Shown: positions 1 through 8,309, counted from the first letter of the stretch. The stretch: 15,409 nucleotides of DNA from an uncultured Chthoniobacterales bacterium (GCA_934667795.1 CAKUMP010000027.1:1-15409), one strand, 5' to 3'. Made by a program: numbers and translations. Notes: a model not told the origin generated them from the letters alone.

Positions 1-2
1 TG

Positions 3-1046
3 AAATTCACGGTGGTTCCACTTCTTTATGGGACTTATAATTTAAACGACGGGGCAACGGCATTTCGTTTGCAACCGCCTGCACAGGTGAATGTGGCGGC
101 CTCCTGGCCGTTGATTTCTCTGGAACAGTTTACACAAACCGAGGCAGAATACCTGGCATACCGTCAACGGGAAGGGCTCAGTCCGCAAACGGCTAAGACC
201 AGTACGATACCTGTCCTTTCCACCACCGCCGATATTCCTAAAATTGCTCCTGTTCCCACCACGACACCCATTCCTGTTGCGGAGTTTACTCCAACACCTC
301 CGCCTGTCTCCACGCCTCCTGAAACAGAAACGGCGACCGCCATTGTGGTTGTCCCCACTGCCACGCCGGAAGAGTCTCTGGATGCGCCACGCGCACTCCC
401 GGTGGAGGATACAGAAACGCTTGCTTCCACCAATGTCCCACGCGCGCTTCCCGTCCTCCCTCCTCCTCCCATCCAGCGGGAAAATGGAACGCTCGTCGCA
501 GCCGTCACTCCTGCCCCCGCACCTGCGCCCACTCCCGTTCCTGCTCCTACCCTCCCGCCTAACGCGCCTTTAGCAGGAGAACCCTTACCCCCTTCATCCG
601 GCGAAAATCCTACGCCGGCCCCACCGCGCGCAATTCCCCTTAAACCCTTTATCAGTTCGGCTGGCACCTCCAACGCCCCACCTGCCCAACCTGCAGCGGC
701 CTGGCAAACGTACCAGCCCGGACGCATGCCCCTCGGGCGTCTGGTCAATGTGGAACAAGCCGCCAGCTTTGCCTCCACTGGCAAACCAGCGGAACGCATT
801 TACCTTCAAGGAAATTTTGAAGTCAGTGCTTCTCGTGGACGTCAGGCGATCCTCCGCTCCCGCTCAGGACTTCTCAGTGGAAACCGTAACACCCGTATCA
901 TTGTCGAATACCCCAGCGAGTCCCTCGCGCCCACTCAAGGCGCCAATGTTTCTCGCGGAAGCCAACGCCCATTCGAAATTACCGCCATCCGCCAATCCCC
1001 GGAAGGAATCAATATTTTCGTCCGCGAAATCACTTCGCCAGAATGA
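3..1046 (+). CDS. Proline-rich protein with C-terminal beta-rich domain, 5' end cut by window edge
   Basis: I do not recognise the family. The frame is open from the first base, so the start is outside the window or exactly at its edge (bases 1-2 are TG, compatible with an ATG whose A is missing); a GTG at 12 is the first start inside. About 345 residues are visible. Residues 1-60 look folded and are rich in aromatic and aliphatic residues. From about 60 to 235 the chain is low-complexity, dominated by Pro, Ala, Thr and Val, with repeated PAPTP-like and RALPV-like pieces, and is probably an extended linker. The last 100 residues contain alternating short beta-like segments (around IYLQGNFEV, AILRSRSG, IIVEYP, FEITAIRQ) that could form a small OB-like or beta-barrel domain; that is inference. 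No signal peptide or membrane segment can be judged without the N-terminus. It converges on the minus-strand oxidoreductase. The coding call is firm, the function unknown. Confidence 0.7.
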   Translation, partial: KFTVVPLLYGTYNLNDGATAFRLQPPAQVNVAASWPLISLEQFTQTEAEYLAYRQREGLSPQTAKTSTIPVLSTTADIPKIAPVPTTTPIPVAEFTPTPPPVSTPPETETATAIVVVPTATPEESLDAPRALPVEDTETLASTNVPRALPVLPPPPIQRENGTLVAAVTPAPAPAPTPVPAPTLPPNAPLAGEPLPPSSGENPTPAPPRAIPLKPFISSAGTSNAPPAQPAAAWQTYQPGRMPLGRLVNVEQAASFASTGKPAERIYLQGNFEVSASRGRQAILRSRSGLLSGNRNTRIIVEYPSESLAPTQGANVSRGSQRPFEITAIRQSPEGINIFVREITSPE

Positions 1047-1100
1047 AAAATTCCCACACGAAAAACAAAAAAACAGCACGCCCAGGAAAGATTTCACCCC

Positions 1101-1198
1101 AAAATCCTAAATCCTAAATCCTAAATCCTAAATCCTAAATCCAAAATCCAAAATCCTAAATCCTAAATCCTAAATCCTAAATCCTAAATCCTAAATCC
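1101..1198. repeat. Heptamer tandem array (TAAATCC)n, 14 units
   Basis: Fourteen consecutive 7-base units run without interruption or slippage. Eleven are TAAATCC and three (the first, seventh and eighth) are AAAATCC. The array lies between two convergent genes and overlaps the last 22 bases of the minus-strand oxidoreductase, encoding its final residues and stop codon. On the minus strand the unit reads GGATTTA. It resembles the short tandemly repeated heptanucleotide arrays described in cyanobacteria in unit length only. There is no hairpin potential and no T-run, so I do not call it a terminator. Confidence 0.95.
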
Positions 1199-2400
1199 AA
1201 ATTAGGTTTATTTTTAATTTCTTCTGCGGTTACTCTTTTCCCGGGTTTTGCCCATTCCACGCCGATTTCCGACAAGGTTTTTATTTGGGTGGCGGCCTGT
1301 CTGGCGAATTCATCCAGTTTTGCGACATGATAAACTTCGTCTTCGGCTTCTCCCTGCCGCTCCCACACGCCTTCTTCCAGTGTAGTGACGCCCCCGGAAG
1401 AAAGAAACATTCCATTGGTGAGCAGGGTATAGCCTCGCACATCTTCAAGATGCACGGCCGCTCTCTCCGCTTCCCCGCTTGCATAGGTTAAAAACCTCCG
1501 CCGTGTCCGACTCCGCCCGTCCTCCAATGCGAGTTCTATCGGGCCGTCTTCACTGCTCGCCAACTGAGTTCCATTATCAAATATTTTTAAACTCCCTCGT
1601 GTTCCGGTCACTTCCATCACACAAGCGTATTGCGTGGCAAAACAATGCCCAAAGGTCACTCCGACTTCTACCCCATTGACAAGTTTCGCAGTCAAACTCC
1701 CCAGATCATAACTCTCAATAGGACGCGCCCGATAGACTTCTCCCAGGACTTCTGATGGTGTCATAAAGGTATCCGGTTTTCCGCTGCTCAGATACATCAT
1801 GTCATGAATAAAATGCGATAATGCATTTGTCAATGGACCATCCAGCACAGGACGCCCTTTCCATTGCATGGTGCCTGCCCAAGTCGCACGCTGGTAATAA
1901 CGCGTCGTTCGCGGCCACATGCTATAGGCTGTCACACGCTGCAATTCCCCAAATTTCCCCGCATCCACCAATTGCTTGGCAGTTCGGATCGGGGACGATT
2001 CAATTCTCTGAAAAGCGACCACCACCCGTTTGTCCCGATCCAGCGCAATCAGTTCTTCCAATTGTTCGATGGTCGGAACCGCCGGTTTTTCCACTAAAAC
2101 ATATAACCCACGCTCAACCGCTGCCCGTATCATTTCATAATGCAAAGGAATCGGAGTCGCGATCACCACTGCATCCAGCGTGTCCTCTTTATCCAGCATG
2201 TCCTGAAAGTCCAGATACGCTCTCGCCGCTGCCAATTCCGCGCTCTCCTGCACATGCTGCAAGGTATGCACCCCCGGATCCGCCAACGCAATCACTTCCA
2301 CTAATCCCTCACGCTGCAACTCCAAAAAACCATTCACATGGTTCACCCCATACCCCCCAACCCCAATTAATCCCACTCGTATCACTTTCTTTTCCATCAT
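1177..2400 (-). CDS. Gfo/Idh/MocA-family oxidoreductase
   Basis: A 407-residue NAD(P)-dependent oxidoreductase of the glucose-fructose oxidoreductase/inositol dehydrogenase family; such enzymes oxidise or reduce sugars, inositols and related polyols in the cytoplasm. The N-terminal Rossmann fold shows the dinucleotide loop GVGGYG (residues 13-18), an acidic residue after strand two (D41 in ALAD) and the family EKP motif (E104-K105-P106), whose lysine is normally catalytic. The C-terminal alpha/beta domain carries the substrate-side histidines H196 and H199 in SHFIHD. Length is normal for the family. The start is ATG at 2400 (a second ATG follows directly); GGAG stands 7 bases upstream, one of the better ribosome sites in this window. 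The gene ends inside the heptamer array, so residues DLGFRI and the stop come from repeat DNA. The exact substrate cannot be read from sequence. It is divergent from vapB and appears monocistronic. Confidence 0.93.
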   Translation of the reverse strand: MMEKKVIRVGLIGVGGYGVNHVNGFLELQREGLVEVIALADPGVHTLQHVQESAELAAARAYLDFQDMLDKEDTLDAVVIATPIPLHYEMIRAAVERGLYVLVEKPAVPTIEQLEELIALDRDKRVVVAFQRIESSPIRTAKQLVDAGKFGELQRVTAYSMWPRTTRYYQRATWAGTMQWKGRPVLDGPLTNALSHFIHDMMYLSSGKPDTFMTPSEVLGEVYRARPIESYDLGSLTAKLVNGVEVGVTFGHCFATQYACVMEVTGTRGSLKIFDNGTQLASSEDGPIELALEDGRSRTRRRFLTYASGEAERAAVHLEDVRGYTLLTNGMFLSSGGVTTLEEGVWERQGEAEDEVYHVAKLDEFARQAATQIKTLSEIGVEWAKPGKRVTAEEIKNKPNLDLGFRI

Positions 2401-2570
2401 TTTCTAGCTCCAAATGTTTTAGTCGTTCCAGTTTCTCCCCCCATTTCTCACACCTCCACCCCTCCCATTCAAGCTGATAATTCGTATTTTTCAGGATTTA
2501 TGAAGCCGAAACAGGCAACGGGAGAGAATGAAATGTCGCAAGATGCTGAACCGAAATAACTTGAGGAGAA

Positions 2571-2621
2571 TATGCGCGCACTTGACTTAAGCGCATAATG
2601 GCAACATGATACCATTATGCG
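2571..2621 (+). promoter_or_regulatory. vapB promoter and autoregulatory operator; leaderless start
   Basis: The hexamer TATGCG occurs three times in alternating orientation: 2571-2576 (+), 2592-2597 (as CGCATA) and 2616-2621 (+), start-to-start spacing 21 and 24 bases, about two helical turns. The last two belong to a perfect 10-bp inverted repeat, CGCATAATGG at 2592-2601 and CCATTATGCG at 2612-2621. A sigma-70-like promoter fits between them: TTGACT at 2582-2587, 17 bases, CATGAT at 2605-2610. Transcription would then start about 2617, which is the A of the antitoxin ATG, and no Shine-Dalgarno sequence precedes that ATG. Repression by the VapB or VapBC complex bound across the -10 and start is the expected mode for ribbon-helix-helix antitoxins. 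The repeats are seen; promoter, leaderless transcription and repression are inferred. Confidence 0.65.
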
Positions 2622-2871
2622 TACCACTATTAACATCAGTGATGGTCTTCTCGAGGAATTGCGGGAGTTGTCCCGCAAGCGGCGGCGGCCGTTTCGAGAA
2701 ATCGTAGAGGAAACCCTGCAACGCGGGTTGAGCGAAGAATCGGGCACGGATCGGCGCAAGGTGCAGATTCAGACATACCGGGTCGGACTGAAACCCGCCT
2801 ATCGTGGAATGAGCCTAAACCAGCTCTATGACCAACTGGAGGCGGAGGACAACGCAGGGGGAAAGGCGTGA
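2617..2871 (+). CDS. vapB: Ribbon-helix-helix antitoxin, VapB type
   Basis: An 84-residue protein whose N-terminus (residues 1-9, MRTTINISD) is the DNA-binding beta strand of Arc/MetJ-like antitoxins. It is followed by two helices (about 10-24 and 27-38) with the basic cluster RKRRRPFRE. The C-terminal half (about 50-84, including GLKPAYRG and SLNQLYDQLE) is the likely toxin-binding tail. The role is to neutralise the PIN ribonuclease encoded next and, with it, to repress the shared promoter. The stop codon overlaps the GTG of the toxin gene (GTGA), typical translational coupling. The ATG at 2617 lies inside the right arm of the operator inverted repeat and lacks a Shine-Dalgarno sequence. 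An alternative later start is unlikely because the strand residues would be lost. Confidence 0.88.
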   Translation: MRTTINISDGLLEELRELSRKRRRPFREIVEETLQRGLSEESGTDRRKVQIQTYRVGLKPAYRGMSLNQLYDQLEAEDNAGGKA

Positions 2872-3293
2872 TCATCCCCGATGCCAATCTGCTGATTTAC
2901 GCCCACGACACGACATCCCCCAGCCATGCCAGAGCGCGGGAATGGTGGGAGGGAGCACTTTCCGGTCTGGAACCGATAGGACTTGCCTGGGTGGTGGTGC
3001 TGGCCGTCACCCGTCTGCTCACGCACCCTAATGTGTGCGAAAATCCTCTCTCCACCGCACAGGTCCGGCAAATCGTCGAGCAATGGATGAGTTTCCCGCA
3101 CGTCCGGCTAATCCATCTCTCCGAAAACGCCCTGGTGCGATTCTTTGATCTTCTGGAGGAGGCGGGCATGGGCGGAAATCTCTCTACGGATGCGATGATC
3201 GCCTTGCACGCGCTGGAACATTCCGCTACGATTGCCAGTAACGACCGGGATTTCGACCGCTTTGCCGGCGTCAAGCGCATCAATCCTCTATAA
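2868..3293 (+). CDS. vapC: PIN-domain ribonuclease toxin, VapC type
   Basis: A 141-residue PIN-domain protein; VapC toxins are Mg-dependent ribonucleases that cleave tRNA or rRNA when free of antitoxin. D5 (IIPDAN) is the first catalytic acid, D108 (STDAMIA) the third, and D126/D128 (SNDRDF) the fourth cluster. The region that carries a Glu in many VapCs reads GLAWVVVLAVTRLLTHP here and has no acid; a similar hydrophobic version occurs in a subgroup of the family, so activity is not excluded. The start is GTG at 2868, overlapping the vapB stop by 4 bases, with AGGGGGA about 6 bases upstream. An ATG-less start is supported because MIIPDAN is the canonical PIN N-terminus. The gene ends 22 bases before the restriction-modification gene, which is probably on the same transcript. 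Confidence 0.9.
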   Translation: MIIPDANLLIYAHDTTSPSHARAREWWEGALSGLEPIGLAWVVVLAVTRLLTHPNVCENPLSTAQVRQIVEQWMSFPHVRLIHLSENALVRFFDLLEEAGMGGNLSTDAMIALHALEHSATIASNDRDFDRFAGVKRINPL

Positions 3294-3315
3294 CCTGAAT
3301 CTTCTTTGCCTTTCT

Positions 3316-6300
3316 ATGTCCAAGACCTCCATCCACGACATTCTCACCGAATTCCGCGACGCCGAAATTCACAACCGCAACCTTGGTGATAAATTCGAGC
3401 GGCTCATCTGCCGCTATCTTGAACTTGATCCGCAGTATGCCGAGCGTTTCTCCCATGTCAGGATGTGGACCGACTGGCCGGGAAAAGGTGCCGTGGGAGA
3501 CATCGGCATCGACCTCGTAGCCGAGGAAGAGGCCACCGGTGAAATCGTTGGCATCCAGTGCAAGTTTTACCTGCCAACCCACACCATTTCCAAGCCGGAC
3601 ATCGATACCTTTCTCTCCACGCTTGGCAAGAAACCGTTCAGTTCCGGCATCATCGTTTCCACCACCGATCTCTGGGGAAAAAATTCCGAACACGCGCTCA
3701 AGGACCAGTCGAAACCCGTCCAACGTCTTCGTGTTCAGGATCTTGATGCTTCTCCCATCGACTGGTCCAGCTTTTCGCTGGATGCCATCCATAAGCTCAA
3801 ACTCCAGAAGAAGCGCGAGCCTCGTCCTCACCAAAAAGCCGCCATCGATGATGTGAAAAACGGCTTTGACGAACACGACCGCGGCAAGCTTATCATGGCC
3901 TGTGGAACGGGAAAAACGTACACTTCCCTCGCCATCGCCGAAGAAATCGCGCTCGGCGGCCGCGTCCTTTTCCTTGTCCCTTCTCTCGCTCTTCTGGCAC
4001 AAACACTTCGCGAGTGGACCGCCTTTTCAAGGAAACCCATCCATGCCCTTGCTGTCTGCTCCGATTCCAATATCGGCAACCGCAAAGTCACTAACGAGGA
4101 CGACATCGAAATCGACATCTCGGACTTGACCTTTCCCGCCACCACTAACACGAAGGCTCTTCTCCAGCAATGGGATGCTCTCCAGGCCAAAATCAAACGC
4201 CGCAAACAGTCCAAAGAAAATCACGGCACTACTGTCGTCTTTTCCACCTATCATTCCATCTCCTCCGTTCATGAAGCACAAAAAGCCGGACTTCCCGATT
4301 TTGATCTCGTCATTTGTGACGAAGCCCATCGTACCACCGGCGTTACCCTCGCGGATCAGGACGAATCCCATTTCGGCAAAATTCACGACGCAGACTACAT
4401 CCGCTCCGCCAAACGTCTTTACATGACCGCAACCCCGCGTGTTTATGGCGACGAGAGCAAAGGCAAAGCCAAAGAAGCTGACGCCACTCTCGCCTCGATG
4501 GATGACGAATCCATCTACGGCGCCGAATTCCATCGTCTCGGCTTTGGCGAGGCGGTTGAGAAAAATCTCCTTACCGACTACAAGGTTCTCGTCCTGGCAG
4601 TGGACGAAACTTTCGCCAGCAAAACCTTCCAGAAACAAATCACCGACGCCGACCAATCTCTCAGCCTTGATGACGCCGTCCGTGTGATGGGTTGCTGGAA
4701 TGGCCTCTCCAAAAAACTTGACCATACCACTGGCGACGAAATCGAACTTTACGGGGATCTCGCTCCGATGCGTACTGCTGTCGCTTTCTCCCGTACCATT
4801 GCCCAGTCCAAGGCCTTTTGCGCTTACTTTGAGGAACTGATTACCTCTTACAAAGCCGACCACCCTGAAGACGACACCCTCCTGAATGTCGAACTCGATC
4901 ACGTGGATGGTGGCATGAACGCTATCACCCGTCATCACAAGCTCGACTGGCTCAAGGAACCCGGCCCCGCCACTCGCTGCCGCATTCTCAGCAATGCCCG
5001 TTGTCTTTCGGAAGGTGTTGATGTGCCTTCACTGGATGCCGTCATGTTCCTCAATCCACGCAATTCCGTTGTCGATGTCGTGCAGTCCGTCGGGCGCGTG
5101 ATGCGCAAAGCCACCGACAAACAATACGGTTACATCATCCTTCCCATCGGCATTCCCGCCGATGTCACTCCCGAGGACGCTCTCAAGGACAACAAGAAAT
5201 ATGCTATTGTCTGGCAGGTCCTTCAGGCGCTCCGCTCCCATGATGACCGTTTCAACGCTGTCATCAATCAAATCGAGCTAAATAAAAAAGCCCCGTCAAA
5301 AATTGGAATTATCGGTATCGGCGAAGGCGAAGACCCGAAGGATGGTTCCACTTCATCCGGAGACGGCACATCGAAAACGGGAGAAAAGTCCGGTTCTCAA
5401 TCGCATTTTGCCTTCCATGAAGAACTTCAGGACTGGAAAGACGCTCTTTACGCCCGCATCGTCAAAAAATGTGGCGAACGCCGTTACTGGCACAAATGGG
5501 CCGAAGATGTTGCTAAAATCGCCCAGCGTCATACCGACCGCATCCAGCAGCTTCTTGACGAAGGGGACCCGAAACACACCAAAGCTTTTGATCAATTCCT
5601 CACCGGACTCCATCACAACATCAACCCCGCCATCTCCCGAGACGAAGCCATCGAAATGCTTTCCCAGCATCTCATCACGAAGCCCGTTTTCGATGCCCTC
5701 TTCGCCGATTACGAATTCTCGAAACATAATCCCGTCTCTCAATCCATGCAGGCCATGCTCGACGCCCTGCACGACCAGGCGCTGGAAAAGGAAACCGCCA
5801 GTCTGGAGAAATTCTACGCCTCCGTCCGCACCCGCGCCGAGGGCATCGACAACGCGGAAGGCAAACAGAAGGTCATCCTCGAACTCTACGACAAATTCTT
5901 TGCCACCGCCTTCAAGAAAATGGCACAACGTCTCGGCATCGTTTACACGCCAGTCGAAGTGGTCGATTTCATCGTGCGATCCGTCGAAGATATCCTCCAG
6001 AACGAATTCCACTCCTCTCTCACCGACGAAGGCGTCCATATCATCGACCCCTTCACCGGCACCGGCACCTTCATCACCCGTCTCCTCCAGAGCGGACTCA
6101 TCCAACCCGCCGACCTCCAGCGCAAGTTTACCCAGGAACTCCACGCCAACGAAATCGTCCTGCTCGCCTACTATATCGCCGCCATCAACATCGAGGAAAC
6201 CTACCACACCCTCCAACGCGAACAGGCCGAGCAGTTCCAATACGATGGCAGGAAAGCTCGAAAGCCTGCCACCTACACTCCCTTCGACGGCATCGTTCTG

Positions 6301-8268
6301 ACCGACACCTTCCAGCTCGCCGAGCCCGCCTCCGGCCAGACGGACATGGAAGATGTCATGTTCCCCGCCAACAACAAACGTGTCGCCCGCCAGAAAAAGG
6401 CACCCATTCGCGTGGTCATCGCAAATCCCCCATATTCGGTGAACGATAACCCCGTCCCTTATCCCCACCTGGACGCCCGTATCACGGAGACCTACGCCGC
6501 CCGCTCCACTGCGACGAACAAAAACTCCCTCTACGATTCCTATATCCGCGCCTTCCGCTGGGCCTCCGACCGCATCGGCAAACAAGGCGTCATCGGCTTT
6601 GTCACCAACGGCCAATTCATCGATTCCAATGTGGCCGACGGCTTCCGCTCCTGTCTTGTCGATGAGTTTACCTCGCTTTATGTCTTTAATCTGCGCGGAA
6701 ATCAGCGCACATCTGGAGAATTGTCCAGGCAGGAAGGTGGAAAGGTTTTTGGATCCGGTTCCCGCACCCCCGTTGCCATCTCCATTCTCGTCCGCAATCC
6801 CGGCAAACCCACCCCCGGCAAAGTCTTTTACCACGACATCGGCGACTATCTGACCCGCGAGGAAAAACTCTCCATCATCACTGAATTCCAAAGCCTCAAT
6901 GGCCTCCACCGTCAGCACAAATGGCAGCCGATTACCCCAAATGATTCACACGACTGGATCAATCTCCGCGACCCGGCGTTTGAAAACTTCATACCACTCA
7001 ATGCCGATGCAGGTGAATCCATCGCTTTCTTTTCGGATAGGCAAAATGGAGTTCAAACCAATCGCGACGTCTGGGTTTACAATTTCTCTGGAATGGTCTT
7101 GGAGAAGAACGTCAAGGCCACGATTTCGTTCTATAACGAGCAAGTGGACCTGCACGCCGAAAAATGTCGAGCAGCAAATGATGCCGAAGCAGAAGCCAAG
7201 AGACGTATCAGTGAAGATGATAAGCAGATTAAATGGACGCGGGGATTGATTAAAAGCCTGTGTAGAGGAGCTAAGTCTATAATTCAAGAGAATCAATTCG
7301 GGGAGGTTGTTTATAGACCTTACTGCAGGCAAAACCTTTTTTACGACAGAATTTTCAATGAATACTATAAAGAGAGAATATTTCCAACGATCCATCATCC
7401 TAATCTATTGATATCAGTTCCAGGAATTGGTGAGACGGCTCTCTTTTCTTCTTTAGCAGTTAATCAACTTCCAAATCTTCACACGATTTCTGGCGGCCAA
7501 TGCTTCCCCCTCTATGTCTACGAAAAAGTTGAAGAGCAACCCAACGAACTGGACTTTTCCACTGCGGACGAAGAAGGCGAAATTATCGATGGCTACCGCC
7601 GTAAATCCGGCATCACGGACGGAATTCTGAAAACTTTTCGTACTGCCTACGGCGACGATGTCACCAAAGAAGACATTTTCTATTATGTTTACGGCATTCT
7701 GCACTCGCCGGAATACCGCAACCGCTTTGCTGCCGATCTTAAAAAGATGCTTCCACGCATTCCGCTCACTCAAGAGCGCAAGGACTACGAAGCCTTCACT
7801 CAGGCCGGCCGCGATCTTGCCCACTGGCACCTGAATTACGAAAGCATCGATCCGCATCCCGCCGTCAGCGAACAAACCGACCAACTCGTCCTTGAGCCAT
7901 GGGAACTTTACAAGGTTCGGAAAATGACCTTCGCCCGACCCACCGCGAAGCAGAAAGCCGAGGGCCTGAAATGGGACAAGACCCGCATCGTCTATAACGC
8001 CAAGGTCACGCTGACCGGCATCCCCCTCGAAGCCTACGACTACGTCGTCAATGGCAAACCCGCCCTCGAATGGGTCATGGAGCGTTACCAGATCACCGTG
8101 GACAAGAAAAGCGGCATCAAAAACGATCCCAACGACTGGTGCCGTGAGCACGACGATCCTCGTTACATCATCGACCTCCTCAAGCGGCTCGTCCGCGTTT
8201 CTCTCGAAACCAACCGCATCGTCGCCGCCCTCCCGCCCCTCAACGAACGAAACGATCCGGGAATGTAG
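3316..8268 (+). CDS. Type ISP restriction-modification enzyme (nuclease-translocase-methylase in one chain)
   Basis: About 1650 residues, the size of single-polypeptide Type ISP enzymes such as LlaGI and LlaBIII. An Mrr-like PD-(D/E)xK nuclease comes first: D66 (GIDL) and Q81-C-K83. Next is an SF2 translocase: Walker A GTGKT (197-201), DEAH (335-338), TATPR (371-375) and motif VI QSVGRVMR (590-597). A mainly helical coupler (about 690-890) leads to an N6-adenine methylase with motif I DPFTGTGTF (911-919) and motif IV NPPY (1037-1040). The C-terminal third is the specificity region, ending in YGILHSPEYRNRFAADLKK and HLNYE stretches typical of the Type ISP C-terminal domain. It methylates one strand of an asymmetric site and cleaves after translocation when sites are unmodified. 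All key catalytic residues are present. I chose ATG 3316; the frame extends upstream into vapC but only with a TTG and unrelated residues. There is no clear Shine-Dalgarno sequence. The recognition sequence cannot be predicted. Confidence 0.93.
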   Translation: MSKTSIHDILTEFRDAEIHNRNLGDKFERLICRYLELDPQYAERFSHVRMWTDWPGKGAVGDIGIDLVAEEEATGEIVGIQCKFYLPTHTISKPDIDTFLSTLGKKPFSSGIIVSTTDLWGKNSEHALKDQSKPVQRLRVQDLDASPIDWSSFSLDAIHKLKLQKKREPRPHQKAAIDDVKNGFDEHDRGKLIMACGTGKTYTSLAIAEEIALGGRVLFLVPSLALLAQTLREWTAFSRKPIHALAVCSDSNIGNRKVTNEDDIEIDISDLTFPATTNTKALLQQWDALQAKIKRRKQSKENHGTTVVFSTYHSISSVHEAQKAGLPDFDLVICDEAHRTTGVTLADQDESHFGKIHDADYIRSAKRLYMTATPRVYGDESKGKAKEADATLASMDDESIYGAEFHRLGFGEAVEKNLLTDYKVLVLAVDETFASKTFQKQITDADQSLSLDDAVRVMGCWNGLSKKLDHTTGDEIELYGDLAPMRTAVAFSRTIAQSKAFCAYFEELITSYKADHPEDDTLLNVELDHVDGGMNAITRHHKLDWLKEPGPATRCRILSNARCLSEGVDVPSLDAVMFLNPRNSVVDVVQSVGRVMRKATDKQYGYIILPIGIPADVTPEDALKDNKKYAIVWQVLQALRSHDDRFNAVINQIELNKKAPSKIGIIGIGEGEDPKDGSTSSGDGTSKTGEKSGSQSHFAFHEELQDWKDALYARIVKKCGERRYWHKWAEDVAKIAQRHTDRIQQLLDEGDPKHTKAFDQFLTGLHHNINPAISRDEAIEMLSQHLITKPVFDALFADYEFSKHNPVSQSMQAMLDALHDQALEKETASLEKFYASVRTRAEGIDNAEGKQKVILELYDKFFATAFKKMAQRLGIVYTPVEVVDFIVRSVEDILQNEFHSSLTDEGVHIIDPFTGTGTFITRLLQSGLIQPADLQRKFTQELHANEIVLLAYYIAAINIEETYHTLQREQAEQFQYDGRKARKPATYTPFDGIVLTDTFQLAEPASGQTDMEDVMFPANNKRVARQKKAPIRVVIANPPYSVNDNPVPYPHLDARITETYAARSTATNKNSLYDSYIRAFRWASDRIGKQGVIGFVTNGQFIDSNVADGFRSCLVDEFTSLYVFNLRGNQRTSGELSRQEGGKVFGSGSRTPVAISILVRNPGKPTPGKVFYHDIGDYLTREEKLSIITEFQSLNGLHRQHKWQPITPNDSHDWINLRDPAFENFIPLNADAGESIAFFSDRQNGVQTNRDVWVYNFSGMVLEKNVKATISFYNEQVDLHAEKCRAANDAEAEAKRRISEDDKQIKWTRGLIKSLCRGAKSIIQENQFGEVVYRPYCRQNLFYDRIFNEYYKERIFPTIHHPNLLISVPGIGETALFSSLAVNQLPNLHTISGGQCFPLYVYEKVEEQPNELDFSTADEEGEIIDGYRRKSGITDGILKTFRTAYGDDVTKEDIFYYVYGILHSPEYRNRFAADLKKMLPRIPLTQERKDYEAFTQAGRDLAHWHLNYESIDPHPAVSEQTDQLVLEPWELYKVRKMTFARPTAKQKAEGLKWDKTRIVYNAKVTLTGIPLEAYDYVVNGKPALEWVMERYQITVDKKSGIKNDPNDWCREHDDPRYIIDLLKRLVRVSLETNRIVAALPPLNERNDPGM

Positions 8269-8287
8269 AAGCGGCATCTTGCCGCTT
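8269..8287 (+). terminator. Hairpin directly after the Type ISP stop codon
   Basis: A perfect 8-bp stem with three-base loop, arms AAGCGGCA (8269-8276) and TGCCGCTT (8280-8287), starts at the first base after the stop. A pyrimidine-rich stretch with scattered T follows rather than a clean T-run. A transcript-end or 3'-stabilising hairpin is likely; intrinsic termination here alone is uncertain. Confidence 0.5.
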
Positions 8288-8309
8288 TCCTCTTCTTGAA
8301 AGCGAAAGT

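Noticed and set aside
1101..1198. Telomere-like repeat, because the unit resembles plant-type TTTAGGG
   Set aside because: The unit is GGATTTA, not TTTAGGG, the array is short and internal between bacterial genes, and no chromosome end is present.
1101..1198. CRISPR array
   Set aside because: The 7-base units are contiguous with no spacers.
2500..2559. A 19-codon open frame upstream of vapB, preceded by AGGA
   Set aside because: It is too short to support by itself, has no known leader-peptide pattern, and ends well before the vapB promoter.
3232..3315. Upstream extension of the Type ISP gene from TTG 3232
   Set aside because: These 28 codons overlap vapC in another frame and show no family similarity; the enzyme N-terminus fits ATG 3316.
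5353..6918. Long minus-strand frame of 521 codons opposite the Type ISP gene
   Set aside because: It is antisense to methylase and coupler coding sequence with all motifs on the plus strand; C-rich third codon positions produce such shadows.
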